Source of the DNA: Arenibacter catalasegens | GTDB taxonomy: Bacteria > Bacteroidota > Bacteroidia > Flavobacteriales > Flavobacteriaceae | NCBI RefSeq assembly: GCF_002909235.1 | Contig: NZ_PHQQ01000030.1 | Span: 1-64,000, forward strand | DNA length: 64,000 nucleotides | Direction of reading: 5' to 3' | Shown here: piece by piece, positions 17,774 through 26,726 of the stretch | How the letters are laid out: each line of letters opens with the position of its first letter | Position numbering within the stretch: the first letter of the stretch is position 1 | Position numbers and translations under genes: made by a program | Notes under the pieces: generated by a model | The model's database searches: none | What the model was told of the DNA's origin: nothing | Seen by the model: only the letters and a program-made list of their open reading frames with translations

Positions 17774-18727
17774 CTATCCATTAAATACACCCATATTGGC
17801 ATATTTATCCATTCGGTTTTTCACCAATTCTTTTGGTGATAACTTTTTTAATTCCTCATAATGAGAAGAAATTTTATTTTTTACGATTTCGAAAGTCTTA
17901 TCCCTATTGGCGTGTGCCCCACCTGCAGGCTCACGCACGATTTCGTCTATCAGTTTCATTTTTTTCATATCGGTTGCGGTCAATTTCAAGGCTTCTGCCG
18001 CAATTTCCTTATACTCCCAACTTCTCCAAAGAATGGAAGAACAAGATTCTGGTGAAATAACCGAGTACCACGTATTTTCCAGCATCAACACCTTATCACC
18101 AACCCCAATACCTAATGCTCCTCCTGAAGCGCCTTCTCCAATAATCACCACAATAATGGGGACTTTTAGACGGGTCATTTCCAAAATATTCCTTGCAATT
18201 GCCTCTCCTTGGCCCCTTTCCTCTGCTTCGATCCCTGGATATGCACCTGGAGTATCTATTAAACACACTACGGGGACTCCAAACTTTTCGGCGGACTTCA
18301 TTAAACGCAATGCTTTTCTATATCCTTCCGGATTGGCCATTCCAAAATTACGCAACTGCCTTGTCTTGGTATTATAGCCCTTCTGTTGCCCAACAAACAT
18401 ATAACTCTGGTCGCCAATTTTACCTAGACCACCGATCATAGCCTTGTCATCCTTTACATTGCGATCGCCATGTAATTCCAGAAAGGTTTCCCCACAAATG
18501 GCTCTTATATAATCTAAGGTATATGGCCTATTTGGGTGTCTTGACAATTGTACCCTTTGCCAGGCGGTTAGATTCTTATATATATCCTTACGGGTTTCCG
18601 TTAGCTTTTTCTCGATCTGTTTACACGTCTCAGAAACATCAACTTCACTTTCTTCACCGATAATCATGCACTTATCCAATTGCTCTTCTAGCTCTTTAAT
18701 TGGAAGTTCAAAATCTAAATACTCCAT
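17774..18727 (-). CDS. accA: Acetyl-CoA carboxylase carboxyltransferase subunit alpha
   Basis: Alpha half of the carboxyltransferase that passes CO2 from biotin to acetyl-CoA, the first step of fatty-acid synthesis. Its 317 residues match the family. An N-terminal coiled-coil region ([12 protein letters not shown]) leads to the [20 protein letters not shown] segment and the crotonase-type core, with [13 protein letters not shown] and the oxyanion-hole glycines of [15 protein letters not shown]. accD is not in the window, so the subunits are encoded apart. A terminator follows; upstream lies a permease gene 43 nt away. Confidence 0.96.
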   Translation of the reverse strand: MEYLDFELPIKELEEQLDKCMIIGEESEVDVSETCKQIEKKLTETRKDIYKNLTAWQRVQLSRHPNRPYTLDYIRAICGETFLELHGDRNVKDDKAMIGGLGKIGDQSYMFVGQQKGYNTKTRQLRNFGMANPEGYRKALRLMKSAEKFGVPVVCLIDTPGAYPGIEAEERGQGEAIARNILEMTRLKVPIIVVIIGEGASGGALGIGVGDKVLMLENTWYSVISPESCSSILWRSWEYKEIAAEALKLTATDMKKMKLIDEIVREPAGGAHANRDKTFEIVKNKISSHYEELKKLSPKELVKNRMDKYANMGVFNG

Positions 18728-18770
18728 AGGTTTATAGGTTTAGTTCTTTTCAACAGGCAAATATAAAACT

Positions 18771-19679
18771 TTAATGGGAAGGTAACCCATTAGACTTTTT
18801 TTTTAATTTTTTTCTATTTTTCAAAATCCCATTGGCCACTACAGTCATTAATATTAAGAGTGCTCCAACATAGAAAAGTGGATTCATTTTCTCACTATCA
18901 CCAAGAATTAAAAATGCCAATATTATACCGTAGACGGGTTCCAGATTACCTGTCAAGATTACCGTATATGGCGAAATATATTTAAGAATCTTGACCGATG
19001 CAATGAAGGCATAAGCAGTACAGATTGAAGCGAGTACAAATATAAATGTCCAATCGTTTAAGGACAGCTGAAAGAAATTTTGATTAAAACTAGCACTAAC
19101 TGAAAGGTAAATAGTCAAAAACAATACACCGCTTCCCAATTCATAAAATGAAATGATGGAAGGCCTAAGTTGTTGTGTTAATTTCCCATTTATGAGTGAA
19201 AAGGTGGCCGACAAAAAAGAGGAGGCCAATGCCAAAAGAATTCCTAGTAAGTAACCGGTCTCTACCCTAAACATTATATACAGGCCCAACATAACTATAA
19301 TTCCGAAAACTACTTCATAGCCCACCATTTTCCTCCTATACCAGAACGGCTCCAATAAGGCGGTAAAAAAAGCTCCGGTAGACATAGTTGCCAGAGCTAC
19401 GGATACATTGGAAACCTTGATCGCCATAAAAAAAGTAACCCAATGTAGGGCAACAACTATGCCTCCAACAATCAATGTCAACATTGCTTTCGGAGGCACC
19501 TTCAATGAAAATTTCCGTATTATGATATAGGCAATAATAATTAAGGAGGCCATTAACATGCGATACCATACCAAAGGCAGGGCATCTATAGTTATCAACT
19601 TGCCAAGGACTGCCGAAAAACCCCATACAAAAACTATAAAATGTAAGTGAAGATAATTCTTGAGCTTAACGTTTGGCAT
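18771..19679 (-). CDS. DMT-superfamily (EamA) permease
   Basis: A 302-residue inner-membrane protein with about ten predicted helices in two EamA repeats. It opens with the typical HFIVFVWGFSAVLGKLI and has SNVSVALATMSTGAFFTALLEP between helices, and ends in a Lys-rich tail (KNRKKLKKKS). EamA transporters export metabolites or amino acids. The substrate is unknown. Its start overlaps the 3' end of the upstream LptF/G gene by 14 nt, so the two are translationally linked. Confidence 0.87.
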   Translation of the reverse strand: MPNVKLKNYLHLHFIVFVWGFSAVLGKLITIDALPLVWYRMLMASLIIIAYIIIRKFSLKVPPKAMLTLIVGGIVVALHWVTFFMAIKVSNVSVALATMSTGAFFTALLEPFWYRRKMVGYEVVFGIIVMLGLYIMFRVETGYLLGILLALASSFLSATFSLINGKLTQQLRPSIISFYELGSGVLFLTIYLSVSASFNQNFFQLSLNDWTFIFVLASICTAYAFIASVKILKYISPYTVILTGNLEPVYGIILAFLILGDSEKMNPLFYVGALLILMTVVANGILKNRKKLKKKSNGLPSH

Positions 19680-20748
19680 TCTGCAGCAAATAAAACGCTA
19701 TGGCCCCGAACATTACGTTGGGAATGATAACTGCCCATAAGGGCGAAAAACCTGATTGCTCTGCCAGCGTACCGAATACCTTGTCGAAAAAGATGTATAT
19801 AAATGCCACACCAATACCAAATGCCAAATTTACACCCATACCTCCACGTCTCTTTACCGAAGAAACCGCCACCGCAATAATGGTTAGGATAAATGCGGCA
19901 ATGGGCAATGCCCAACGTTTGTATTTCACCAAAATATAACTGTTTATATTGGAAGCACCTTTTCTTTTTTGGGTAGCAATAAATTTATTTAGCTCGATCA
20001 TATTCTTGGTCTCAGCTATATACGACACAGGAGTAAGGTCATCAATTTTAAAATCGAAAATAGTATCCAATCTTCGTTTTGTTTCCACAATTTCCACATC
20101 GTTCACCAGTTTTCTTTTTTCGTAGGAGGTAAGTCTATAAACCGTATCCTTATCGATCCACCGAATATTAGCTGCGGATATCTTGAAGTCCAGCGTATTT
20201 TCCTCGTTAAAACGCTCCATAGTAAAATTATACCCTATCTGTCTCGCTGGATCAAAACTACTCACGTAGATATAATCGTTTTCATTTAATTGATTAAATA
20301 TATTTGTAGTAACCCTATCCTGTTTACCCTTTTTTAAATATTTAAAAATAAACTCATTGTATCCTACACTGGCGTTGGGTACTATAAACATCCCCATAAA
20401 AAACATGATTACAGCAATAATTGATGCACCTATTAAATAAGGGCGTAAAAATCGGCCGTAGGACACCCCTGAACTAAGAATAGCTACAATCTCGGTATTG
20501 TTGGCCAATTTAGAAGTAAAGAAAATAACCGATAAGAAAAGGAAAATTGGAAACAATAGATTCCCGATTACCAAGGTGAAATTTAAATAATACATGGCTA
20601 TTTCCGAAAAAGGAACCTCATTATCGATCATTTTTCCTACTTGCTCTGCCAAATTCGCCATAATTCCGATGGGCACGAACAGCAAGAGCATGACAAAAAA
20701 AGTTGCCAGGTAACGCTTAAGTATATATTTATCTATTATGGTTAGCAC
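19666..20748 (-). CDS. LptF/LptG-family permease (YjgP/YjgQ)
   Basis: A 360-residue inner-membrane component of the lipopolysaccharide export ABC transporter. It has three N-terminal helices (MLTIIDKYILKRYLATFFVMLLLFVPIG...), a periplasmic beta-jellyroll of about 150 residues, and three C-terminal helices (WALPIAAFILTIIAVAVSS..., SGFSPLWAVIIPNVMFG). Start and end match the YjgP/YjgQ family. Sequence alone does not settle LptF versus LptG. It begins one base after the tgt stop, so it is in the tgt operon. Confidence 0.9.
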   Translation of the reverse strand: MLTIIDKYILKRYLATFFVMLLLFVPIGIMANLAEQVGKMIDNEVPFSEIAMYYLNFTLVIGNLLFPIFLFLSVIFFTSKLANNTEIVAILSSGVSYGRFLRPYLIGASIIAVIMFFMGMFIVPNASVGYNEFIFKYLKKGKQDRVTTNIFNQLNENDYIYVSSFDPARQIGYNFTMERFNEENTLDFKISAANIRWIDKDTVYRLTSYEKRKLVNDVEIVETKRRLDTIFDFKIDDLTPVSYIAETKNMIELNKFIATQKRKGASNINSYILVKYKRWALPIAAFILTIIAVAVSSVKRRGGMGVNLAFGIGVAFIYIFFDKVFGTLAEQSGFSPLWAVIIPNVMFGAIAFYLLQNAKR

Positions 20749-21879
20749 CTATAGTCGTTTATCCATTTGTTTCACCATTACAGATTTCCATTCATAGAAA
20801 TCCCCTGCTAAAATATGTTTTCTTGCCTCACGAACCAACCACATATAAAATCCCAAATTATGAATGGTAGCGATTTGTTTTCCCAAATACTCATTGGCAG
20901 CAAACAAATGCCTTAAGTAGGCTTTGGAATACTCATGGTCTACAAACGTAGTACCCATTTCGTCCACAGGCGAAAAGTCGTCTTCCCACTTCTTATTTTT
21001 TATATTGATAGTACCATGTGCTGTAAAAAGCATACCATTTCTTGCATTTCTGGTAGGCATAACACAATCGAACATGTCTATTCCCAAAGCAATATTCTCA
21101 AGAATATTTATAGGGGTACCCACCCCCATTAAATATCTGGGTTTGTCCTCTGGAAGAATTTCACAAACAACTTCTGTCATGGCATACATTTCCTCAGCAG
21201 GCTCGCCCACGGATAACCCGCCTATGGCATTGCCCTCCGCACCTACTCCTGCAATATATTCCGCCGATTGCCTTCTAAGGTCTTTATAGGTTGACCCTTG
21301 AACAATAGGGAAAAACGTTTGCTCGTAATCATAGGCAAAGGGAGTTTTGTCCAAATGTTTAATACAGCGATCTAACCACCTATGGGTCATATGCATAGAT
21401 CTCTTTGCGTATTTATAATCGCATGGATATGGAGTACATTCATCAAAAGCCATGATGATATCGGCCCCGATTACGCGCTGGATTTCCATCACATTCTCAG
21501 GGGTAAACACGTGATAGGAACCATCAATGTGCGATTTAAACTTAACCCCTTCTTCCTTTATCTTCCTGTTATCGGATAAGGAATAAACCTGGTAACCACC
21601 GCTATCCGTTAAAATATTACGATCCCAGTTCATGAACTTATGAAGTCCACCAGCTTGTTTCAATATTTCTGTTTTAGGCCTTAAGTACAAATGATAGGTA
21701 TTCCCTAAAATAACATCAGGGTTTATCTCCTCCCTCAATTCCTTTTGGTGTACCCCTTTTACGGAAGCTACGGTGCCAACAGGCATAAAAATGGGGGTTT
21801 CTATCTTGCCGTGGTCCGTAATAAGCTCCGCTGCCCTGGCCTTGGTCCTTGTGTCTGAATGTTGTAAAGTGAATTTCAA
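20749..21879 (-). CDS. tgt: Queuine/preQ1 tRNA-ribosyltransferase, TTG start
   Basis: Exchanges guanine-34 for preQ1 in tRNAs with GUN anticodons. The longest frame begins at 21912, but the family start (M-K-F-T-L-Q-H) corresponds to TTG at 21879. That gives 376 residues, the usual bacterial length, and the extra 11 residues would overlap a -7 promoter element. Catalytic features are present: TDSGGYQVYSLS, the DECTPYPC segment, GGLSVGEPAEEMY with PRYLMGVGTP, and DCVMPTRNARNG with the nucleophilic Asp. A C-terminal His (FVDHEYSKAYLRHLF) fits the zinc site. First gene of tgt-lptF/G-EamA. Confidence 0.94.
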   Translation of the reverse strand: MKFTLQHSDTRTKARAAELITDHGKIETPIFMPVGTVASVKGVHQKELREEINPDVILGNTYHLYLRPKTEILKQAGGLHKFMNWDRNILTDSGGYQVYSLSDNRKIKEEGVKFKSHIDGSYHVFTPENVMEIQRVIGADIIMAFDECTPYPCDYKYAKRSMHMTHRWLDRCIKHLDKTPFAYDYEQTFFPIVQGSTYKDLRRQSAEYIAGVGAEGNAIGGLSVGEPAEEMYAMTEVVCEILPEDKPRYLMGVGTPINILENIALGIDMFDCVMPTRNARNGMLFTAHGTINIKNKKWEDDFSPVDEMGTTFVDHEYSKAYLRHLFAANEYLGKQIATIHNLGFYMWLVREARKHILAGDFYEWKSVMVKQMDKRL

Positions 21880-21899
21880 AAAGAATCTATTTAAAGCCG

Positions 21900-21907
21900 C
21901 AAATATA
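21900..21907 (-). promoter_or_regulatory. Candidate -7 element of tgt
   Basis: CAAATATA on the plus strand reads TATATTTG on the minus strand, matching TAnnTTTG and lying 20 nt before the TTG start at 21879. A matching TTG at the right spacing was not found. The element overlaps the spurious 5' extension and supports the shorter tgt. Confidence 0.45.
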
Positions 21908-21992
21908 ATCAACTCAAAGCCATTAAATCCTTAACAAAAAAATAAAGTTCTGTTATCGGCTAGGATAGTTGATAAAATATTATAACTCACGC

Positions 21993-22023
21993 TTGTGTAC
22001 CCAAAAGATTGCCATTACTTTTG
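21993..22023 (+). promoter_or_regulatory. Promoter of the transketolase pair
   Basis: TTG 21993-21995 and TACTTTTG 22016-22023 with a 20-nt spacer. The gene start is ATG 22048. An upstream in-frame ATG at 22009 lies inside this promoter and cannot be the start. Confidence 0.7.
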
Positions 22024-22047
22024 AAGAGTTTAAAAAATAAAGATAAA

Positions 22048-22893
22048 ATGCCAAAACTTCAAGAATTACAAGATTTGACCGTTCAAGTGCGCAGAGACAT
22101 TCTAAGAATGGTTCATAAAGTAAACTCCGGGCATCCAGGAGGTTCATTGGGCTGTACTGAATTTATTGTTGCCCTGTACAATGAAATTATGGAGCTTAAG
22201 GAAGGATTTGATATGGATGGTAAAAATGAAGATCTCTTCTTTTTGTCCAACGGCCATATATCCCCTGTTTTCTACAGTGTTTTGGCAAGAAAAGGTTATT
22301 TTCCTGTTGAAGAATTAAATACCTTTAGATTAATTGATTCGCGCTTACAAGGTCACCCTACTACCCATGAGGGCTTACCTGGGGTACGTATTGCTTCAGG
22401 TTCTCTGGGCCAAGGTATGTCTGTAGCCTTGGGTGCTGCACAGGCGAAAAAATTGAATAAAGATTCCAAAATAGTATACACCCTTCATGGTGATGGCGAG
22501 TTGCAGGAAGGACAGAATTGGGAAGCCATTATGTATGCTGCAGGAAAGAAAGTAGACAATATTATTTCTACTATTGACTACAATGGACAGCAGATTGATG
22601 GAGCTACGAACGATGTACTTCCAATGGGTGATCTAAAAAAGAAATTTGAAGCTTTCGGTTGGGATGTTGTCGACATCAAGGAAGGAAATGATTTGGAGGC
22701 TATCATAAAAGGAATGAAAGAAGCCAAGAGTAGAACCGGTAAAGGAAAGCCGGTATGTGTATTACTGCACACCATAATGGGACATGGGGTGGATTTTATG
22801 ATGTACACCCACGCATGGCATGGTAAAGCCCCCAACGACGAGCAATTGGCAACGGCATTGGGACAAAACCCTGAAACTCTAGGAGACTACTAA
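22048..22893 (+). CDS. Transketolase, N-terminal (ThDP pyrophosphate-binding) subunit
   Basis: One half of a split transketolase, which moves two-carbon units in the pentose phosphate pathway. The start at 22048 (MPKLQELQDL) gives 281 residues. HSGHPGG-type binding is seen as KVNSGHPGGSLGC. The thiamine-diphosphate motif runs GDGELQEG...DYNG, and the catalytic His loop is HTIMGHGVDFM. It lacks the pyrimidine and C-terminal domains, which are encoded by the next gene. Two-gene transketolases are common in Bacteroidota and in thermophiles. Confidence 0.94.
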   Translation: MPKLQELQDLTVQVRRDILRMVHKVNSGHPGGSLGCTEFIVALYNEIMELKEGFDMDGKNEDLFFLSNGHISPVFYSVLARKGYFPVEELNTFRLIDSRLQGHPTTHEGLPGVRIASGSLGQGMSVALGAAQAKKLNKDSKIVYTLHGDGELQEGQNWEAIMYAAGKKVDNIISTIDYNGQQIDGATNDVLPMGDLKKKFEAFGWDVVDIKEGNDLEAIIKGMKEAKSRTGKGKPVCVLLHTIMGHGVDFMMYTHAWHGKAPNDEQLATALGQNPETLGDY

Positions 22894-22931
22894 TCCCTAT
22901 TCTTTTCTAACAAAAATTAAAGCAAGTACAG

Positions 22932-23885
22932 ATGAAAAAATATATAGATCAAGGTAAAAATGATACAAGAAGTGGATTTGGTGCAGGCCTAGCCGAATTA
23001 GGTAGGACCAACCCTAATGTAGTTGCATTATGTGCCGATTTGGTAGGCTCGCTAAAAATGGAAAAATTCATTGAGGAAAATCCTGAGCGTTTCTTTCAGA
23101 TTGGTATCGCCGAAGCAAATATGATGGGTATTGCAGCTGGACTTACCATTGGAGGAAAAATTCCCTTTACCGGAACTTTTGCCAACTTTTCCACCGGAAG
23201 GGTTTATGATCAAATAAGACAGTCTATTGCCTACTCTGATAAAAACGTAAAGATATGTGCTTCACACGCCGGGGTTACCCTTGGTGAGGACGGAGCTACA
23301 CATCAAATACTGGAAGATTTGGGGTTGATGAAAATGCTACCTGGAATGACTGTCATTAATACATGTGACTACAACCAGACCAAAGCGGCTACCATTGCCA
23401 TCGCAGAACATCAAGGACCTGTTTACCTAAGGTTTGGACGTCCAAAAGTGGCCAATTTTACCCCGATTGACCAAAAATTTGAAATTGGAAAAGCAGTTAT
23501 GCTTACCGAAGGGACCGATGTTACCATTGTGGCAACCGGACACTTGGTATGGGAAGCTTTGATTGCAGCCGAAAGTTTAGAAAAACAAGGTATATCTGCT
23601 GAAGTAATAAACATACATACAATAAAGCCTCTTGATGGGGAAGCAGTGTTAAAATCTGTTAAAAAAACAGGCTGTATCGTTACTGCGGAAGAGCACAATT
23701 ATTTAGGTGGTCTTGGAGAGAGTATCTCCGGATACCTTGCTACGACGCGCCCTACCCCACAAGAATTTGTTGGCACCAAAGATACATTTGGAGAGAGTGG
23801 TACTCCAGAGCAATTAATGGATAAATACGGTCTAAACAATAAAGCTATCGAGAACGCCGTTCTGAGTGTGTTAAAAAGAAAATAA
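22932..23885 (+). CDS. Transketolase, C-terminal (pyrimidine-binding) subunit
   Basis: The complementing 317-residue half of transketolase. It carries the pyrimidine-binding domain (RFFQIGIAEANMMGIAAGL, with the cofactor-activating Glu) and the C-terminal domain (VTIVATGHLVWEALIAAESL, VINIHTIKPLDGEAV). The segment VTLGEDGATHQ is the typical DXS/TK family signature. It begins 38 nt after the first subunit stop. A hairpin with a T run lies downstream. Confidence 0.94.
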   Translation: MKKYIDQGKNDTRSGFGAGLAELGRTNPNVVALCADLVGSLKMEKFIEENPERFFQIGIAEANMMGIAAGLTIGGKIPFTGTFANFSTGRVYDQIRQSIAYSDKNVKICASHAGVTLGEDGATHQILEDLGLMKMLPGMTVINTCDYNQTKAATIAIAEHQGPVYLRFGRPKVANFTPIDQKFEIGKAVMLTEGTDVTIVATGHLVWEALIAAESLEKQGISAEVINIHTIKPLDGEAVLKSVKKTGCIVTAEEHNYLGGLGESISGYLATTRPTPQEFVGTKDTFGESGTPEQLMDKYGLNNKAIENAVLSVLKRK

Positions 23886-23955
23886 ATCATTCTCCTTTGG
23901 GAGGTGAGGATTCTTAACATACAAAACGGCGAAAACTGTGGAACAAATCTTAACT

Positions 23956-24010
23956 AAACTGCTAAAAATTATCCGCTAGAAATAGTAGTAATTGTTTAGC
24001 AGTTTTTTTT
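23956..24010 (+). terminator. Terminator after the transketolase pair
   Basis: AAACTGCTAAA 23956-23966 pairs with TTTAGCAGTTT 23995-24005 across a 28-nt loop, followed by further T. The long loop makes it somewhat atypical, but the stem and T run are clear. Confidence 0.7.
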
Positions 24011-24120
24011 GTACCACAACATCACTTGTTCGTGTCAAGATAAATTCTTTTTAAGTTAAACGGTTAAAAGTGTTGTGCCTAATATTGCACAATGTATTCT
24101 AATTCTTAAAAGAACACATT

Positions 24121-24702
24121 ATGATCAAGAAAACAATTTTATTAGCAGCTATTGCCGTAATGGGCTTTACTGTACATGCGCAATCAGGTTCAGGATTTGG
24201 CGTCAAGGGCGGACTTAATTATGGCGCCAATGGTGATTATTTTGAATCTACCGAACAAGCCTACAAAGACCCCAAGGGCAATGTGGGATACCATATTGGA
24301 ATCTTTGGAAAAGTAGGGGACAAAATTTACCTAAGACCTGAATTGGTGTACACCAAAACAAAATCCGACTACGAAAACAATAGTCTGGCAATGAGTAAAT
24401 TGGATGCGCCAATATTGCTAGGTGTTAACTTAATTGGACCGTTAAACCTTTTTGTAGGGCCTGCTTTCCAATATATTTTGGACACCGATTATGATGGTAT
24501 TACGATTGGGGATGTAGAAAATGATTTTACGGTAGGGCTAAATATTGGTGCTGGACTGTCCTTTGGTAAATTTGGCATAGACCTAAGATATGAAAGAGGT
24601 TTTAGCGAAAACGAGGTAACCGTAGTCGATGGACCCTTTTCCAATGACCGTATAGACACTAGACCTGACCAATTAATTTTGAGCGTGGCTTTGAAACTTT
24701 AA
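24121..24702 (+). CDS. Small outer-membrane beta-barrel protein (PorT-like)
   Basis: A 193-residue exported protein. The signal peptide ends at VHAQ (about residue 20), followed by SGSGFGVKGGLNYG, the usual opening of outer-membrane-beta-barrel/PorT-type proteins. About eight amphipathic strands follow, ending LILSVALKL with a hydrophobic C-terminal residue, as expected for barrel assembly. Function is unknown; members are often abundant small porins or structural barrels. Monocistronic, with terminators on both sides. Confidence 0.82.
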   Translation: MIKKTILLAAIAVMGFTVHAQSGSGFGVKGGLNYGANGDYFESTEQAYKDPKGNVGYHIGIFGKVGDKIYLRPELVYTKTKSDYENNSLAMSKLDAPILLGVNLIGPLNLFVGPAFQYILDTDYDGITIGDVENDFTVGLNIGAGLSFGKFGIDLRYERGFSENEVTVVDGPFSNDRIDTRPDQLILSVALKL

Positions 24703-24720
24703 AAAAAAGTCTTTAAAATA

Positions 24721-24752
24721 AAAATGCCCTCGCTAAAGCGAGGGCATTTTTT
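24721..24752. terminator. Bidirectional terminator
   Basis: AAAATGCCCTCGC 24721-24733 and GCGAGGGCATTTT 24738-24750 form a perfect 13-bp stem with a TAAA loop. It lies between convergent genes and serves the beta-barrel gene and the FKBP lipoprotein gene. Confidence 0.93.
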
Positions 24753-24776
24753 ATTAGTGTCAGTTAAACTTCAGCT

Positions 24777-25694
24777 TTAAATATTTTTGTCCAAATAATC
24801 GAGAATACCATCGTTATTGGCATCTTTTATTTCATCCTCGGTAAGAATACCGTCCCCATCATCATCGGTGTCCAAATAATTTGGAATGCCATCCTCATCG
24901 GTATCATCGTTAAAAAGATTTCCATCATTATTTAAATCCTCAAGAATTGTACTTACACCGTCACGATCGTGATCAGATGTATTGGTTGCCAATAAGTTTA
25001 CCTCAAATATAAGCGGGGCATAAGTTGTTCCAGGAGCACTTCCACTGAAATAGGCAATTCCCGAAGGCATAAAAATTAGACCAACACCACTTCCTGTTAC
25101 GGTAAAAGTGCCATCGCCATTTTCTATAAAATCACCACCAGATTTAAATTTGGGCATTCCTTCCTTAAATCCCTTTATTACTCCAGAATTGCCAGAAACT
25201 CCAGATCCCTGCATATCAAACCATACAGGAGCTCCAAGTCTACTATCAAAAATTCCCCCATCCAAACGCATACCTTGATACTTTAAGTAAACAGAGTCTA
25301 CCGGTGTAGGATTTTCGCCTACCCCCTGTCTAGCTACAACGTAATATAATGTATGTGGAATATCAATTTCCCCTGCATCCAATCCAAGATCACTGGATGA
25401 TATTTTAATCACCTGTGTCAGAGCATCTTCAAACAAGGATTTTTTGTCAGCATTGGCACCGGCAATAGTATCTATCTTTATTCTTAAGTTGAAACCTTCA
25501 TCAATAGGTTCCACAAAATCTTCATAGTTATAAAAATGTGTTTTTAAATAGGCTTGTATTTCAGCATCGTTTTCCACTGCAACCTCACTTAGCAATCTTG
25601 GGGGTATTACTTCAATGTCATTACCATCGTCTTTCTTACAAGACCAAATAGCTGCAAAAATTAAAGTAAGTAAAAGAATTCTCTTTATAGTCAT
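24777..25694 (-). CDS. FKBP-type peptidyl-prolyl isomerase lipoprotein with calcium-type repeats
   Basis: The start at 25694 (MTIKRILLLTL) gives 305 residues with signal peptide and lipobox AAIWSC (Cys19). An in-frame ATG at 25757 would bury the signal peptide. The middle part is an FKBP fold (VDSVYLKYQGMRLDGGIFDS, VIKGFKEGMPKFKSGGD, GLIFMPSGIAYF). The last about 65 residues are Asp-rich units such as DHDRDGVSTI, DEDGIPNYLD and DDDGDGILTEDE, resembling thrombospondin type 3 calcium repeats. The protein should fold client proteins in the periplasm or at the surface, perhaps calcium-stabilised. Similar FKBP lipoproteins take part in gliding and secretion in Flavobacteria. No such genes are adjacent. 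Confidence 0.87.
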   Translation of the reverse strand: MTIKRILLLTLIFAAIWSCKKDDGNDIEVIPPRLLSEVAVENDAEIQAYLKTHFYNYEDFVEPIDEGFNLRIKIDTIAGANADKKSLFEDALTQVIKISSSDLGLDAGEIDIPHTLYYVVARQGVGENPTPVDSVYLKYQGMRLDGGIFDSRLGAPVWFDMQGSGVSGNSGVIKGFKEGMPKFKSGGDFIENGDGTFTVTGSGVGLIFMPSGIAYFSGSAPGTTYAPLIFEVNLLATNTSDHDRDGVSTILEDLNNDGNLFNDDTDEDGIPNYLDTDDDGDGILTEDEIKDANNDGILDYLDKNI

Positions 25695-25773
25695 TGATTT
25701 CTTATTTAAAGGGCGCAAGATACAATTTTCAACTATTTTTGTAGAAGACGTTAACAAAGATTTTCAATAGTTT

Positions 25774-26148
25774 ATGCGAATTGACAAATACCTATGGAGC
25801 ACCCGCTATTTTAAAACGCGAAATATAGCTACCGAGGCCTGTAAAAAGGGGCATATAAGAATCAACGATCAAGTGGTAAAACCATCAAGGGATGTATATC
25901 CCTTGGATAAGGTGGTTGTTAGAAAAAATCAAATTAATTACGAATTTACGGTGTTGGATGTTCCAGAAAGTAGGGTTGGTGCTAAACTTGTGGACATCTA
26001 CCGCAAGGATACCACTCCTAAAGAAGCCTTTGAACACAATGAGTTGTTACAGTACTCCAAAGATTATTATAGAAAAAAGGGAGCTGGAAGACCCACAAAA
26101 AAAGATAGAAGGGATATAGACGGTTACTTAGATGATGAAACTGAATAA
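25774..26148 (+). CDS. S4-domain RNA-binding protein (Hsp15-like)
   Basis: A 124-residue cytoplasmic protein. Residues 1-60 are an S4 RNA-binding domain (MRIDKYLWSTRYFKTRNIA, KGHIRINDQVVKPSRDV). The C-terminal tail is basic (RKKGAGRPTKKDRRDID), as in Hsp15/YrfH and RqcP-like proteins that bind free 50S subunits carrying peptidyl-tRNA. The ribosome rescue role is family knowledge. The ATG lies 80 nt from the divergent FKBP gene. The stop overlaps the next gene's start by 17 nt. Confidence 0.87.
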   Translation: MRIDKYLWSTRYFKTRNIATEACKKGHIRINDQVVKPSRDVYPLDKVVVRKNQINYEFTVLDVPESRVGAKLVDIYRKDTTPKEAFEHNELLQYSKDYYRKKGAGRPTKKDRRDIDGYLDDETE

Positions 26149-26719
26149 GGATTTTTGGGAACACAAGTATGACCAAGGAGATATGGGCTGGGACGTAGGC
26201 TATATTTCAACACCATTAAAAGAATACATTGACCAACTCACCAATAAGAATTTAAAAATTCTAATACCGGGCGCTGGCAATTCCTATGAGCTACTCTATC
26301 TAGTTGAAAATGGCTTTTCTAATGTTTATGTCGTTGACATTGCCAAGCAGCCACTGGATCATATACAACAAAAAATTCCGATTTTTCCACAGGACCAACT
26401 CATTGAAGGGGATTTTTTTGATTTGGAATTGAATAATTTTGATTTAATATTGGAACAGACTTTTTTTTGTGCATTAGATCCAAGCTTGAGAAAAAATTAT
26501 GTTCTTAAAATGAGACAGCTACTTAAACCCAATGGCAAATTAGTAGGGCTTTTGTTTAATTTTCCCTTTACGGAAGCAGGACCGCCATTTGGAGGTAGCC
26601 GTGAAGAATACAAGTCCCTATTTCAAGAACATTTCAATATCAAGATTTTGAAAACTGCACACAATTCCATAAAACCCAGAGCGGATAAGGAACTCTTTTT
26701 TATATTTGAATCTAAATAA
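26132..26719 (+). CDS. TPMT-family SAM-dependent methyltransferase
   Basis: A 195-residue methyltransferase with the features of the thiopurine S-methyltransferase family: FWEHKYDQGDMGWDVG at the N-terminus, the SAM-binding motif ILIPGAGNSYELLYL (about residues 42-56), VVDIAKQPLD with an acidic residue for the ribose, and EQTFFCALDP. The probable acceptor is a small thiol, selenol or halide. The natural substrate is unknown. MMK offers two starts (26132 or 26135). The start overlaps the S4 gene by 17 nt, indicating coupling. Confidence 0.85.
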   Translation: MMKLNKDFWEHKYDQGDMGWDVGYISTPLKEYIDQLTNKNLKILIPGAGNSYELLYLVENGFSNVYVVDIAKQPLDHIQQKIPIFPQDQLIEGDFFDLELNNFDLILEQTFFCALDPSLRKNYVLKMRQLLKPNGKLVGLLFNFPFTEAGPPFGGSREEYKSLFQEHFNIKILKTAHNSIKPRADKELFFIFESK

Positions 26720-26726
26720 AACGACT

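Noticed and set aside
22009-22047. N-terminal extension of the first transketolase subunit
   Set aside because: The extension overlaps the -7 promoter element at 22016-22023 and is absent from the family; ATG 22048 is better.
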